A stretch of 64,000 nt of DNA from Pseudomonas parasichuanensis (GTDB taxonomy: Bacteria > Pseudomonadota > Gammaproteobacteria > Pseudomonadales > Pseudomonadaceae). Below, one piece after another: positions 8,976-16,646 of the stretch. Below the pieces are notes generated by a model. It had not been told where the DNA came from. It made no database searches and worked only from the letters and a program-made list of their open reading frames with translations. Numbering within the stretch: position 1 is the stretch's first letter; each line of letters starts with the position of its first letter. The stretch is taken from positions 124,001-188,000 of the forward strand of contig NZ_BQHO01000003.1 in the NCBI RefSeq assembly GCF_021601385.1. The letters run 5' to 3'. The position numbers and the translations under genes are program-made.

Positions 8976-9057
8976 CCCGGCCTCATCGCCGGCAAGCCGG
9001 CTCCCACAGGGATAATGCGAACCCACTGTGGGAGCCGGCTTGCCGGCGATGAGGCCC
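8976..9057. repeat. REP inverted pair
   Basis: Two near-perfect inverted REP units (core GCCGGCAAGCCGGC and its mirror) separated by about 18 bp, located between the convergent ends of the Lrp gene and the molybdopterin oxidoreductase. Together they could form a long cruciform or RNA hairpin. Confidence 0.9.
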
Positions 9058-9071
9058 TGACCGGCAACCGA

Positions 9072-11396
9072 TCAGTCAGCCACTGCCGCGATCCGGTTCC
9101 CCGCGCTGGCCTTCTGCAGCTTGATCGCCACGAACTTCGAGGTCGGCGTGTAAGTCCCCTCGCCATAACTCTCCAACGGCACCAACGGGTTGGTCTCCGG
9201 GTAGTACGCCGCCGCCTGCCCCTCGGGCACGTCATAGGCCACCAGGCGGAACCCCGACACCCGCCGCTCGCGGCCATCCGCCCACAGCGACACCAGGTCC
9301 ACCTGCTCGCCCGGCTCGAAGCCCAGGCGGCGGATGTCGGCTTCGTTGACGAACACCACTTCGCGCAGGCCGAACACCCCGCGGTAGCGGTCATCCAGCC
9401 CGTACAGGGTGGTGTTGTACTGATCGTGCGAGCGCAGGGTCTGCAGGATCAGGTCGGGCTTGTCGCCACGGGCCAGCACCTGGTCGTTGACCAGTTGCTC
9501 GGGCAATGCGCTCGGGGTGAAGCGCGCCTTGCCGGTGGCAGTGCGGAAACTGCGATCAGCGGCATTGTTGCCCAGATGGAAACCGCCCGGATGCTGCAAT
9601 CGCTCGTTGAAGCCGGCAAAGCCCGGGATCACATCGGCAATCATGCTGCGGATACGGCTGTAGTCGGCAATTGCATACATCCAGTCGATCGGTGTGTTGC
9701 CCAGGGTGGCCTTGGCCATGCCGGCAACGATCGCCGGCTCCGAGCGCAGGTGCGGCGAACGCGGCTTCAGCTGGCCATGGGAGATGTGCACCATGCTGAA
9801 GGTGTCTTCGACCGTCACCCCCTGCGGGCCCTCGCTCTGGATATCGATCTCGGTACGGCCCAGGCACGGCAGGATCAGCGCGTCGCGCCCGGTCACCAGG
9901 TGCGAGCGGTTGAGCTTGGTGGAGATCTGCACGGTCAGCGCGCAGTTGCGCAGGGCCGCGTGGGTGCGGGGCGTGTCCGGGGTGGCCTGGGCGAAATTGC
10001 CGCCCAGGGCGATGAACACCTTGGCCTGCCCCTCCTCCATGGCCTTGATCGCCAGCACGGCGTTGTGGCCATGGGCGCGCGGCACCTGGAACTGGAAGCG
10101 CTTTTCCAGGGCGTCGAGCAGTTGCGCCCTGGGTTTCTCGTCGATACCCATGGTGCGGTCGCCCTGCACGTTGCTGTGGCCACGCACCGGCGACAGGCCG
10201 GCACCGGGCTTGCCGACGTTGCCGCGCAGCAGTTGCAGGTTGACGATTTCCTGCACGGTGGCCACCGAATGGCGGTGCTGGGTCACGCCCATGGCCCAGC
10301 ACATGATCACCCGTTCGGCCTTGCGGTACATGCGCGCGGCCAGCTCGATCTCGGCCTTGGTCAGGCCGGACTGCTCGACGATATGGTCCCAGGGCGTGGC
10401 CTCGACCACGGCCAGGTAATCCTCGACGCCACTGGTGTGCTCGGCGATGAAGGCATGGTCGAACACCGGCGGCTCATGGTTGAGCTGCGCTTCGCGCTCC
10501 CACTGCAGCAGGTACTTGGCGATGCCACGCATGGCCGCCATGTCGCCGCCCAGCGCCGGGCGGAAATACGCGGTACTGGTGGATTCGGAGCCGTTGCTGA
10601 GCATCTCCAGCGGGTGCTGCGGGTGCTGGAAACGTTCCAGCCCGCGCTCCTTGAGCGGGTTGAAGCACACCACCTGGGCGCCGCGCTTGACCGCCTCGCG
10701 CAGCGGTTCGAGCATGCGCGGGTGGTTGGTGCCGGGGTTCTGGCCGATGACGAAGATCGCGTCGGCCAGCTCCAGGTCATGGAACACCACGGTGCCCTTG
10801 CCCACGCCGAGGGTTTGCGACATGCCCACGCCGCTGGCTTCGTGGCACATGTTCGAGCAGTCGGGGAAGTTGTTGGTGCCATAGGCGCGCACGAACAGCT
10901 GGTAGAGGAACGCTGCCTCGTTGCTGGCCCGGCCCGAGGTGTAGAACTCGGCCTGGTCGGGGGACTCAAGGCTGTTCAGGTGCTGGCCGATCAGGGCGAA
11001 GGCCTCGTCCCAGCTGGTTTCGACATAGTGGTCGGTGGCCGCGTCATAGCGCATCGGGTGGGTCAGCCGGCCCTGGTACTCGAGCCAGTAGTCGGTCTGC
11101 TCCAGCAGCGCGCTGACGCTGTACTTTGCAAAGAAAGCCGGATCCACCGAGCGACCAGTGGCCTCCCAGTTCACGGCCTTGGCGCCGTTCTCGCAGAACT
11201 TGACCATGTCGCTTTCCGGCGACTCGCCCCAGGCGCAACCGGGGCAGTCAAAGCCGCCGTTCTGGTTGGTCTTGAGCATGGCCCGCAGGTTCTTGAAGGC
11301 GTTCTCGCTGCCCAGCCAGCTCTTGGTCACGCTCTTGAGCGCGCCCCAGCCGGCGGCCGGCCCCTTGTAGTCCCTGATGTGTTCGTCCTGGCTCAT
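9072..11396 (-). CDS. FdhF/YdeP-type molybdopterin oxidoreductase (formate dehydrogenase-like)
   Basis: 774 aa from ATG 11396 (MSQDEHIRDY). The N-terminal FDCPGCAWGE (C51, C54) marks the YdeP branch of the DMSO-reductase superfamily. The segment around C184 (SNMCHEASGVGM) aligns with the Sec-containing stretch of E. coli FdhF, so a cysteine is the likely Mo ligand. The molybdopterin-binding regions and the C-terminal MopB-type domain (from about residue 650) are present. There is no signal peptide, so it is cytoplasmic. Formate oxidation or an acid-stress role is possible; the true substrate is unknown. Cofactor genes moaA and moaB are adjacent. Extending the frame upstream to 11699 is not supported. 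Confidence 0.88.
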   Translation of the reverse strand: MSQDEHIRDYKGPAAGWGALKSVTKSWLGSENAFKNLRAMLKTNQNGGFDCPGCAWGESPESDMVKFCENGAKAVNWEATGRSVDPAFFAKYSVSALLEQTDYWLEYQGRLTHPMRYDAATDHYVETSWDEAFALIGQHLNSLESPDQAEFYTSGRASNEAAFLYQLFVRAYGTNNFPDCSNMCHEASGVGMSQTLGVGKGTVVFHDLELADAIFVIGQNPGTNHPRMLEPLREAVKRGAQVVCFNPLKERGLERFQHPQHPLEMLSNGSESTSTAYFRPALGGDMAAMRGIAKYLLQWEREAQLNHEPPVFDHAFIAEHTSGVEDYLAVVEATPWDHIVEQSGLTKAEIELAARMYRKAERVIMCWAMGVTQHRHSVATVQEIVNLQLLRGNVGKPGAGLSPVRGHSNVQGDRTMGIDEKPRAQLLDALEKRFQFQVPRAHGHNAVLAIKAMEEGQAKVFIALGGNFAQATPDTPRTHAALRNCALTVQISTKLNRSHLVTGRDALILPCLGRTEIDIQSEGPQGVTVEDTFSMVHISHGQLKPRSPHLRSEPAIVAGMAKATLGNTPIDWMYAIADYSRIRSMIADVIPGFAGFNERLQHPGGFHLGNNAADRSFRTATGKARFTPSALPEQLVNDQVLARGDKPDLILQTLRSHDQYNTTLYGLDDRYRGVFGLREVVFVNEADIRRLGFEPGEQVDLVSLWADGRERRVSGFRLVAYDVPEGQAAAYYPETNPLVPLESYGEGTYTPTSKFVAIKLQKASAGNRIAAVAD

Positions 11397-11484
11397 GCGG
11401 TCAATCCTCACGCGGGCATGGTAAAGGTGCGGCGGATCGCGTTGCCCGCTGCTTTTTTCCAGCCTATGGAGGGTGGTGTGGGGC

Positions 11485-11513
11485 GTCCAATCGAAATGTC
11501 TGACGGGGTGATA
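11485..11513 (-). promoter_or_regulatory. Candidate LysR binding element upstream of the oxidoreductase
   Basis: On the minus strand the element begins TATCACCCCGTCA (a T-N11-A LysR-type core) and ends CGATTGGAC. The copy at 14529-14557, upstream of the LysR gene, matches it without gaps at 19 of 29 positions. It lies about 90-120 bp upstream of the oxidoreductase start. Confidence 0.5.
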
Positions 11514-11548
11514 GGCCGTGTCGATCATGGCTAAAACCAGGCCTGTAC

Positions 11549-11580
11549 TGGCCTCTCGCGGGGCAAGCGCGCTCCCACGG
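11549..11580. repeat. Single diverged REP unit
   Basis: A degenerate REP (core GCGGGGCAAGCGCGC then TCCCACGG) with mismatches in its stem, lying in the control region between divergent genes rather than after a gene. Confidence 0.6.
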
Positions 11581-11699
11581 GCTCGTTCGTCGCAGTCGTG
11601 ATAGAGGCCATTGATCAAGCGGTCAGGGAAAGCAATTTGACGGGTCTGGTCCCAGGCGATAGCTTGGATTGCATAGCCCCAACCCTTTCGAGCGCCCAC

Positions 11700-12704
11700 G
11701 TGGAACAGACCCCCCAGGCCCTGATCGACGGTTTCAACCGCAAGGTCGACTACCTGCGGATGTCGGTCACCGACCGCTGCGACTTCCGTTGCGTCTACTG
11801 CATGGCCGAAGACATGCAGTTTTTGCCGCGCCAGCAGATCCTCAGTCTCGAAGAGCTGTATCAGGTGGCCGAACGCTTCGTCGCCCTGGGCACCCGCAAG
11901 ATCCGCCTGACCGGCGGTGAACCCCTGGTCCGCCAGGGCATCGTCGGGCTCTGCGAACGTATCGCCGCGCTGCCCGGCCTGCGTGAACTGTGCCTGACCA
12001 GCAATGGCTCGCAGCTCGGCCGCCTGGCCCAGCCGCTGTTCGATGCCGGCGTGTCACGCCTGAACATCAGCCTCGACAGCCTCGACCCCGAGCGCTTCCG
12101 CGCCCTGACCCGCACCGGTGACCTGGCGCAGGTGATCGCCGGCATCGATGCCGCGCGCGCCGCAGGCTTCCGCCGTACCAAGCTCAACGCCGTGGTGCTC
12201 AAGGGCCGCAACGACGACGAGATCGTCGACCTGGTGCGTTTCGCCATCGACCGCGAGCTGGACATCTCGTTCATCGAGGAAATGCCTCTGGGGGTGATCA
12301 GCGAACACCAGCGCGGCGAGTCCTACTGCTCCAGCGACGCTGTGCGCGAGCGCCTGGCCGGGCACTTCAGCCTGATCGAGTCGGCTGAATCCTCCCAAGG
12401 CCCGGCCCGCTACTGGCGCCTGGCCGAAGCACCGAACACCCGGGTCGGATTCATCTCGCCCCACAGCCACAACTTCTGCGCCACCTGCAACCGCGTGCGC
12501 CTGACCGTCGAAGGCCGCCTGCTGCTGTGCCTGGGCAACGAGCATTCGCTGGACCTCAAGCAGGTGCTGCGCCAGCACCCCGGCGACAGTGCCCGCCTGG
12601 ACAACGCCATCCGCGAGGCCATGCAGCTCAAGCCCTGGCGCCACCACTTCGAAGTGGGTGGCGAGGTGCAGATCCTGCGTTTCATGAACATGACCGGCGG
12701 CTGA
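11700..12704 (+). CDS. moaA: GTP 3',8-cyclase MoaA
   Basis: 334 aa if it starts at GTG 11700 ([20 protein letters not shown]), the usual length. An in-frame ATG at 11598 would add 34 unusual residues. The N-terminal radical-SAM cluster motif is CDFRCVYC (C27, C31, C34). The second cluster lies in the C-terminal part ([22 protein letters not shown]). TGGEP near residue 70 binds SAM. It catalyses the first step of molybdopterin synthesis, converting GTP to the 3',8-cyclo intermediate. The protein lacks the usual C-terminal GG only in part: it ends MNMTGG, which is normal. It is divergent from a molybdoenzyme gene that would use the cofactor. Confidence 0.95.
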   Translation: MEQTPQALIDGFNRKVDYLRMSVTDRCDFRCVYCMAEDMQFLPRQQILSLEELYQVAERFVALGTRKIRLTGGEPLVRQGIVGLCERIAALPGLRELCLTSNGSQLGRLAQPLFDAGVSRLNISLDSLDPERFRALTRTGDLAQVIAGIDAARAAGFRRTKLNAVVLKGRNDDEIVDLVRFAIDRELDISFIEEMPLGVISEHQRGESYCSSDAVRERLAGHFSLIESAESSQGPARYWRLAEAPNTRVGFISPHSHNFCATCNRVRLTVEGRLLLCLGNEHSLDLKQVLRQHPGDSARLDNAIREAMQLKPWRHHFEVGGEVQILRFMNMTGG

Positions 12705-12725
12705 GCAGCCGCCTCGGGAACCCTC

Positions 12726-13625
12726 TTGATCGTCCATTCCCGCCCCGACCTGCTGCGCGTGCTGTTCACCCTCAAGGGCTCGATCGTCAAGCGCATCGCA
12801 TTGCGCTGCCTGATGGTCACCCTGCTGGCCGCGTTCATCGTGCTGATCGAGCGGCACTACCCGGCGTTGTTCTACCCGGTCAGCGCCACCCCGTTCACCC
12901 TGCTCGGGCTGTCGCTGTCGATCTTCATGAGCTTTCGCAACAACGCCTGCTACGACCGCTGGTGGGAAGGCCGCAAGGCCTGGGGGCGGATGATCATCGA
13001 GGTGCGTTCGTTCGTGCGTGAAAGCGTGGTGATCGAGGATGCACAGCTGCGCTCGGCGATGTTGCGCAGTCTGTGCGGTTTTGCCCACGCCCTGAATGCC
13101 CGGTTGCGCAACGAGGACGAGCTGCGCGCCGCCCGCCCGTGGCTGGCGGAGCAGGCGCCGCTGACCCCGCACAATGTGTGCAACGGCATCCTGCAGGACA
13201 TCGGTGCGCAATGTTCACGGCTTGCGCAGCAACAGGCGATCAGCGAGTTCCGTTACACCACCCTGGAACAGCGCCTGTCGGGACTTTCGGAAGTACAGGC
13301 CACCTGCGAGCGGATCAAGGGGACGCCGCTGCCGTTCCCCTACACCCTGCTGCTGCACCGCACCATCTACATCTTCTGCCTGCTGCTGCCGTTCGCCCTG
13401 GCCGAGCCGCTGGGCTGGCTGGCGCCGCTGTTCACCACCATCGTCAGCTACACCTTCTTCGGCCTGGATGCCATTGGCAACGAGCTGGAAGACCCGTTCG
13501 GGCGCGATGAGAACGACCTGCCGACCGATGCGCTGGTGCGCACCCTCGAACGGGATGTGCTGGCGGCGTTGGGGCATGAGCCACTGCCGCCGGTGTTGCT
13601 TCCGGTTGATCACGTGCTGAGTTGA
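12726..13625 (+). CDS. Bestrophin-like (UPF0187) membrane channel protein
   Basis: 299 aa, starting at TTG 12726, 21 bp after the moaA stop, with GGGAA upstream. Family markers are the N-terminal hydrophobic helix, SIFMSFRNNACYDRWWEGRKAWG near residues 63-84 (the RNN..YDRWWE signature), and a second membrane region near residues 205-245 followed by GNELEDPFG. Bacterial bestrophin homologues form pentameric ion channels in the inner membrane. The link to moaA is likely positional. Ion selectivity cannot be predicted. Confidence 0.9.
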   Translation: MIVHSRPDLLRVLFTLKGSIVKRIALRCLMVTLLAAFIVLIERHYPALFYPVSATPFTLLGLSLSIFMSFRNNACYDRWWEGRKAWGRMIIEVRSFVRESVVIEDAQLRSAMLRSLCGFAHALNARLRNEDELRAARPWLAEQAPLTPHNVCNGILQDIGAQCSRLAQQQAISEFRYTTLEQRLSGLSEVQATCERIKGTPLPFPYTLLLHRTIYIFCLLLPFALAEPLGWLAPLFTTIVSYTFFGLDAIGNELEDPFGRDENDLPTDALVRTLERDVLAALGHEPLPPVLLPVDHVLS

Positions 13626-13645
13626 AGATTGGCGCTCTTCTGAAC

Positions 13646-13884
13646 CGGCCCTTTCGCGGGCAAGCCCGCTCCCACAGGGTCACCAGTGTCCTCAGATTCC
13701 AGGTCATCCTGTGGGAGCCTACAGGGTCACTTGTGTCCTCAGGTTCCAGGTCATCCTGTGGGAGCCCACAGGGTCACCTGTGTCTTCAGGCTCAAAGTCA
13801 TCCTGTGGGAGCCCACAGGGTCACCTGTGTCTTCAGGCTCAAGGTAATCCTGTGGGAGCGGGCTTGCCCGCGAAGAGGCCGGTG
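13646..13884. repeat. REP pair with four 47-bp tandem repeats between its arms
   Basis: A left REP arm (13646-13678) and an inverted right arm (13849-13882) enclose four tandem copies of a 47-bp unit beginning at 13675, 13722, 13769 and 13816. Each begins CAGGGTCAC and ends in CATCCTGTGGGAGCC or its variant, so each repeats the REP tail and the spacer of a normal pair. Copies differ by a few bases; copies 3 and 4 are the most alike. Confidence 0.9.
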
Positions 13885-13894
13885 CAGGCAACCC

Positions 13895-14434
13895 TTAACC
13901 GCGGCTCTCGCACAGCCCGATCGGCTTCAGGTGCGCCACGAAATTGCACGGCCGGTGCCGGGCATCCAACTGCTCGGCCAGGATCCCCTCCCACGCCGTA
14001 CGGCACGCCCCGGTCGACCCCGGCAGGCAGCACACCAGGGTGCCGTTGGCCAGCCCGGCCAGCGCCCGGCTCTGCACGGTCGAGGTGCCGATATCGAGGA
14101 TCGACAGCGCGCGGAACAACTCGCCAAAACCATCGATGCGCTTGTCCAGCAGGCACTCAACCGCTTCAGGGGTACTGTCGCGGCCGGTAAAGCCCGTGCC
14201 GCCGGTGATCAGCACTACCTGCACCTGCTCGTCGGCAATCCAGGTGGCAACCTGGGCGCGGATCTTGTACAGGTCGTCCTTGAGCAGCTCACGGGCGATC
14301 AGCCGATGGCCGACCTCCACCGCACGGCTGGCCAGCAGCTCGCCGGAGGTATCGTTGGCGTAGCTGCGGGTATCGCTGACAGTCAGTACGGCGATGTTCA
14401 GTGGCACGAACACCGCATCCGGTTTAACACTCAT
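13895..14434 (-). CDS. moaB: MoaB/MogA family molybdopterin biosynthesis protein
   Basis: 179 aa from ATG 14434 (MSVKPDAVFVPLNIAVLTVSDTR). The MoCF-fold motifs TGGTGFTGRDSTPEAV (near residue 75) and LPGSTGACRTAWEGIL (near 142) are present, matching MoaB rather than the large MoeA. It probably adenylylates or otherwise handles molybdopterin before Mo insertion, in the cytoplasm. It completes, with moaA, a pair of cofactor genes around the molybdoenzyme at 9-11.4 kb. It is divergent from the LysR gene across 182 bp. Confidence 0.92.
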   Translation of the reverse strand: MSVKPDAVFVPLNIAVLTVSDTRSYANDTSGELLASRAVEVGHRLIARELLKDDLYKIRAQVATWIADEQVQVVLITGGTGFTGRDSTPEAVECLLDKRIDGFGELFRALSILDIGTSTVQSRALAGLANGTLVCCLPGSTGACRTAWEGILAEQLDARHRPCNFVAHLKPIGLCESRG

Positions 14435-14528
14435 CAGTTTGTGCTCCGTGATTGGCCTCGCGGCCACGTTAGGGGCAAGCCTCGTACCGCGTCCAATCGA
14501 TAGGGCGAACCAGCCGATCAAGGGCCTC

Positions 14529-14557
14529 TATCAACCGGTCACCATTAAAGATTGGCC
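14529..14557 (+). promoter_or_regulatory. Candidate LysR autoregulatory element
   Basis: The element begins TATCAACCGGTCA (T-N11-A) and ends GATTGGCC, matching the minus-strand copy at 11485-11513. It overlaps a second shared 18-mer of form GATCAAxGGCCTCTATCA (14517-14534). It lies 60-90 bp upstream of the LysR start, where LysR proteins normally bind their own promoters. Confidence 0.5.
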
Positions 14558-14616
14558 AGCCCCCGCGGAGTTGGTTAAGGTCGCCGAACCCGCCACCCCG
14601 CTCGCCAGGCCGCACC

Positions 14617-15504
14617 ATGGACATCAAGCAGCTCAAGTTCCTCATCGCCCTCGACCAGACCCGCCACTTCGGCCAGGCCGCGGCGCTGTGCCATATCACC
14701 CAGCCGACCCTGTCGATGCGCCTGCGCAACCTGGAGGACGAGCTGGACCTGGTGCTGGTCAAGCGCGGCCAGCGCTTCGAGGGTTTCACCGAGGCTGGCG
14801 AGCGTATCCTGGCCTGGGCCCGCACCCTGCTGGCCGCCCACGACGGCCTGCAGGCCGAGGCCGCCAGTTGCCGTGGCCAGGTGGTTGGCAGCCTGCGCCT
14901 GGGCACCGTGCCGCTGGCCAGCTTCAACCCCATGCAGCTGCTGCTGCCGCTGCGCGAAAAATACCCCGAGCTGAGCTTCCAGCTGTCGTCGTTGAGCTCC
15001 GAGCAGATCATCGACGGCCTGTCGCGCAACCAGCTGGACCTGGGCATCTGCTACCTCGACCAGGTCAACGCCAGCTTCTTCGAAGTGATCGAGCTGAGCA
15101 CCACCACCATGGGCCTGCTGCACGACACCCGGCACTTCCAGTTCGACGCCGACACGCTGCGTTGGGACCAACTCGGCGAGATCCCGCTTGGCCTGCTGAG
15201 CAAGGGTATGCACTACCGCCAGTCACTTGACCTGAGTTTTCGCAGCCGTGGCCTTGAACCCAACTCAGTGTTGGAAAGCGACTCGACCTTCCAGCTGATC
15301 CAGGCCATCAACGTCGGGGTGTGCTGCGCAATCATGCCGCTGGATTGCGGCCTGGAAGAGCTGAGCACGCACCTGCGGATCATCCCGGTGGCCGACGCCA
15401 GCATCCACAGCCCGGTGGGCCTGCTGCTGCGCCGCAGCGAGCCACGCTCGGCGATTGCCGAGCAGTGTTTCATCGAGGCCAAGGCGCTGTTTCAGCCTTC
15501 CTGA
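14617..15504 (+). CDS. LysR family transcriptional regulator
   Basis: 295 aa. The N-terminal winged helix reads LKFLIALDQTRHFGQAAALCHITQPTLSMRLRNLEDEL (residues 6-43), followed by the linker helix and a periplasmic-binding-protein-like effector domain (residues 90-295). Motifs shared between its own promoter and that of the YdeP-type oxidoreductase suggest it controls the molybdoenzyme locus; that is inference. Its end overlaps the convergent AraC gene by 13 bp. The effector is unknown. Confidence 0.93.
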   Translation: MDIKQLKFLIALDQTRHFGQAAALCHITQPTLSMRLRNLEDELDLVLVKRGQRFEGFTEAGERILAWARTLLAAHDGLQAEAASCRGQVVGSLRLGTVPLASFNPMQLLLPLREKYPELSFQLSSLSSEQIIDGLSRNQLDLGICYLDQVNASFFEVIELSTTTMGLLHDTRHFQFDADTLRWDQLGEIPLGLLSKGMHYRQSLDLSFRSRGLEPNSVLESDSTFQLIQAINVGVCCAIMPLDCGLEELSTHLRIIPVADASIHSPVGLLLRRSEPRSAIAEQCFIEAKALFQPS

Positions 15505-16271
15505 GCCGTTGCCTGGCGATACTGACGTGGCGTGAACCCGGTCAGTTGCCGGAACTGGCGGCTGAACGCGCTGTGGTCGGTGTAGCCGCAGCGCAGGGCG
15601 ACCTCGGTGATCGGCAGGTCCGAATGGAGCAACTGGTGGGCGTGCTCCAGGCGGGCCTTGTGGATCATCTGCCGCGGGGTCAGGTGGAACACCCGTTTGC
15701 AGTAGCGCTCCAGCTGCGCCACTGAAATCCCGGCGATACGGGTCAGCTCGCCCATGCTGATCGGCTGGTGGAAATGCGCGCGGATATGCGCGTCCACCGC
15801 GGCCAGACGCTGGTAGGCGGGGTGAGTGTCGGCGGCGGATTGCAGGTCCACCGAAATCCCTACCAGGCCGATGATCCTGCCGGCGGGATCGTAGAGCGGG
15901 CGCTTGTGGGTCAGGCACCAGCCCGGTTCGCGGCTGCCGTACAGGTGCAGCTCCAGCTGGTCCTCCAGCACCAACCCTTGCTCCAGCACACGGCGGTCCT
16001 GCTCGGTGTAGCCGGGGCCGAGCCGGGCCGGGAACACTTCGGCGCTGGTCTTGCCCAGCAGAGGCTGCAGCTGCTTCAGGCCACAGCGTTGCACCAACGT
16101 GCGGTTGGCCAGCACGTAACGGGCCTGCTCGTCCTTGATGAAGATCGCCGCGTTGGCGATGACGTCGAGCATCGGCAGCAGCCAGACCACGCCAGTGAGC
16201 AGCGCCTCCAGGGATTCGGGGCGGTGCTGGTCCAGCTGCTGGTACAGGGCGGTCAGTGGGCTCTTGGTCAT
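15492..16271 (-). CDS. AraC family regulator with N-terminal PAS domain
   Basis: 259 aa from ATG 16271 (MTKSPLTALYQQ). Residues 30-135 form a PAS-like sensor (LDVIANAAIFIKDEQARYVLANRTL ... RPLYDPAGRIIGLVGISVDL). Residues 145-250 form the two-helix AraC DNA-binding domain (MGELTRIAGISVAQLERYCKRVFHLTPRQMIHKARL and CGYTDHSAFSRQFRQLTGFTPRQYR). It is divergent from the hydroxyproline permease gene and is the probable activator of that operon. PAS-AraC regulators occur near hydroxyproline genes in other pseudomonads, as I recall. The ligand is not evident. Confidence 0.9.
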   Translation of the reverse strand: MTKSPLTALYQQLDQHRPESLEALLTGVVWLLPMLDVIANAAIFIKDEQARYVLANRTLVQRCGLKQLQPLLGKTSAEVFPARLGPGYTEQDRRVLEQGLVLEDQLELHLYGSREPGWCLTHKRPLYDPAGRIIGLVGISVDLQSAADTHPAYQRLAAVDAHIRAHFHQPISMGELTRIAGISVAQLERYCKRVFHLTPRQMIHKARLEHAHQLLHSDLPITEVALRCGYTDHSAFSRQFRQLTGFTPRQYRQATAQEG

Positions 16272-16297
16272 CGGCTTGCATCTCAAGTGGCTGTTAC

Positions 16298-16392
16298 GGC
16301 CCTTTCGCGGGCAAGCCCGCTCCCACAGGGACGGCGCTGAGTTCGGAGTTGGCGCAGGGCCTGTGGGAGCGGGCTTGCCCGCGAAAGGGCCG
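16298..16392. repeat. REP inverted pair in a divergent promoter region
   Basis: Two inverted REP units (core GCGGGCAAGCCCGC) begin only 27 bp upstream of the AraC start codon, between divergent genes. REPs usually sit between convergent or tandem genes, so this position is unusual. Confidence 0.9.
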
Positions 16393-16646
16393 GCGGCGCC
16401 ACTGCCTATCTGAAGCCCGCACCGGGCATGCCCCGCAGACTATTCAGCGGGCACCACAAGGCGCCAGCGTTTTTTGCAACTGTGCCGATTTCGTCATCCC
16501 CCTTGCCGAAAACCATCAAGAACCCCCGCCCCGATCGGTCCACTCTATGCCCCACGCAAGCCGCCCATGACCTACAAGAACGCGGCCCGCAAAGCCGCAT
16601 CGTGACATCAGACCTGCCTATCCAAAACTTACAAAAAGGCGACCCC

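Larger units (their letters stand above)
11397..11699. other. Divergent control region of the molybdopterin oxidoreductase and moaA
   Basis: No gene is seen in these 303 bp. The region contains a 29-bp element (11485-11513, minus strand) and an 18-bp element (11600-11617) that both recur upstream of the LysR gene at 14.5 kb, plus one diverged REP unit near 11549-11580. A Moco-type riboswitch could not be recognised by eye. Confidence 0.6.

Noticed and set aside
9015-11534. An 839-codon open frame on the plus strand across the molybdopterin oxidoreductase.
   Set aside because: It is the antisense shadow of the minus-strand enzyme, which has clear motifs. The shadow protein is a low-information Ala/Gly/His/Leu-rich sequence typical of high-GC DNA.
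11397-11699. Longer N-terminus for the molybdopterin oxidoreductase (875 codons from 11699).
   Set aside because: The extra 101 residues are unlike the family, and the MSQDEHIRDY start gives the expected length; the region carries regulatory motifs instead.
11397-11699. Moco riboswitch upstream of moaA.
   Set aside because: I could not recognise the conserved stems of the Moco RNA motif by eye, and P. putida-type moaA is not known to me to carry one. A covariance-model search would decide it.
13675-13862. Short direct repeats that look like a CRISPR array.
   Set aside because: The 47-bp units are contiguous with no unique spacers, contain REP tails, and there are no cas genes in the window.
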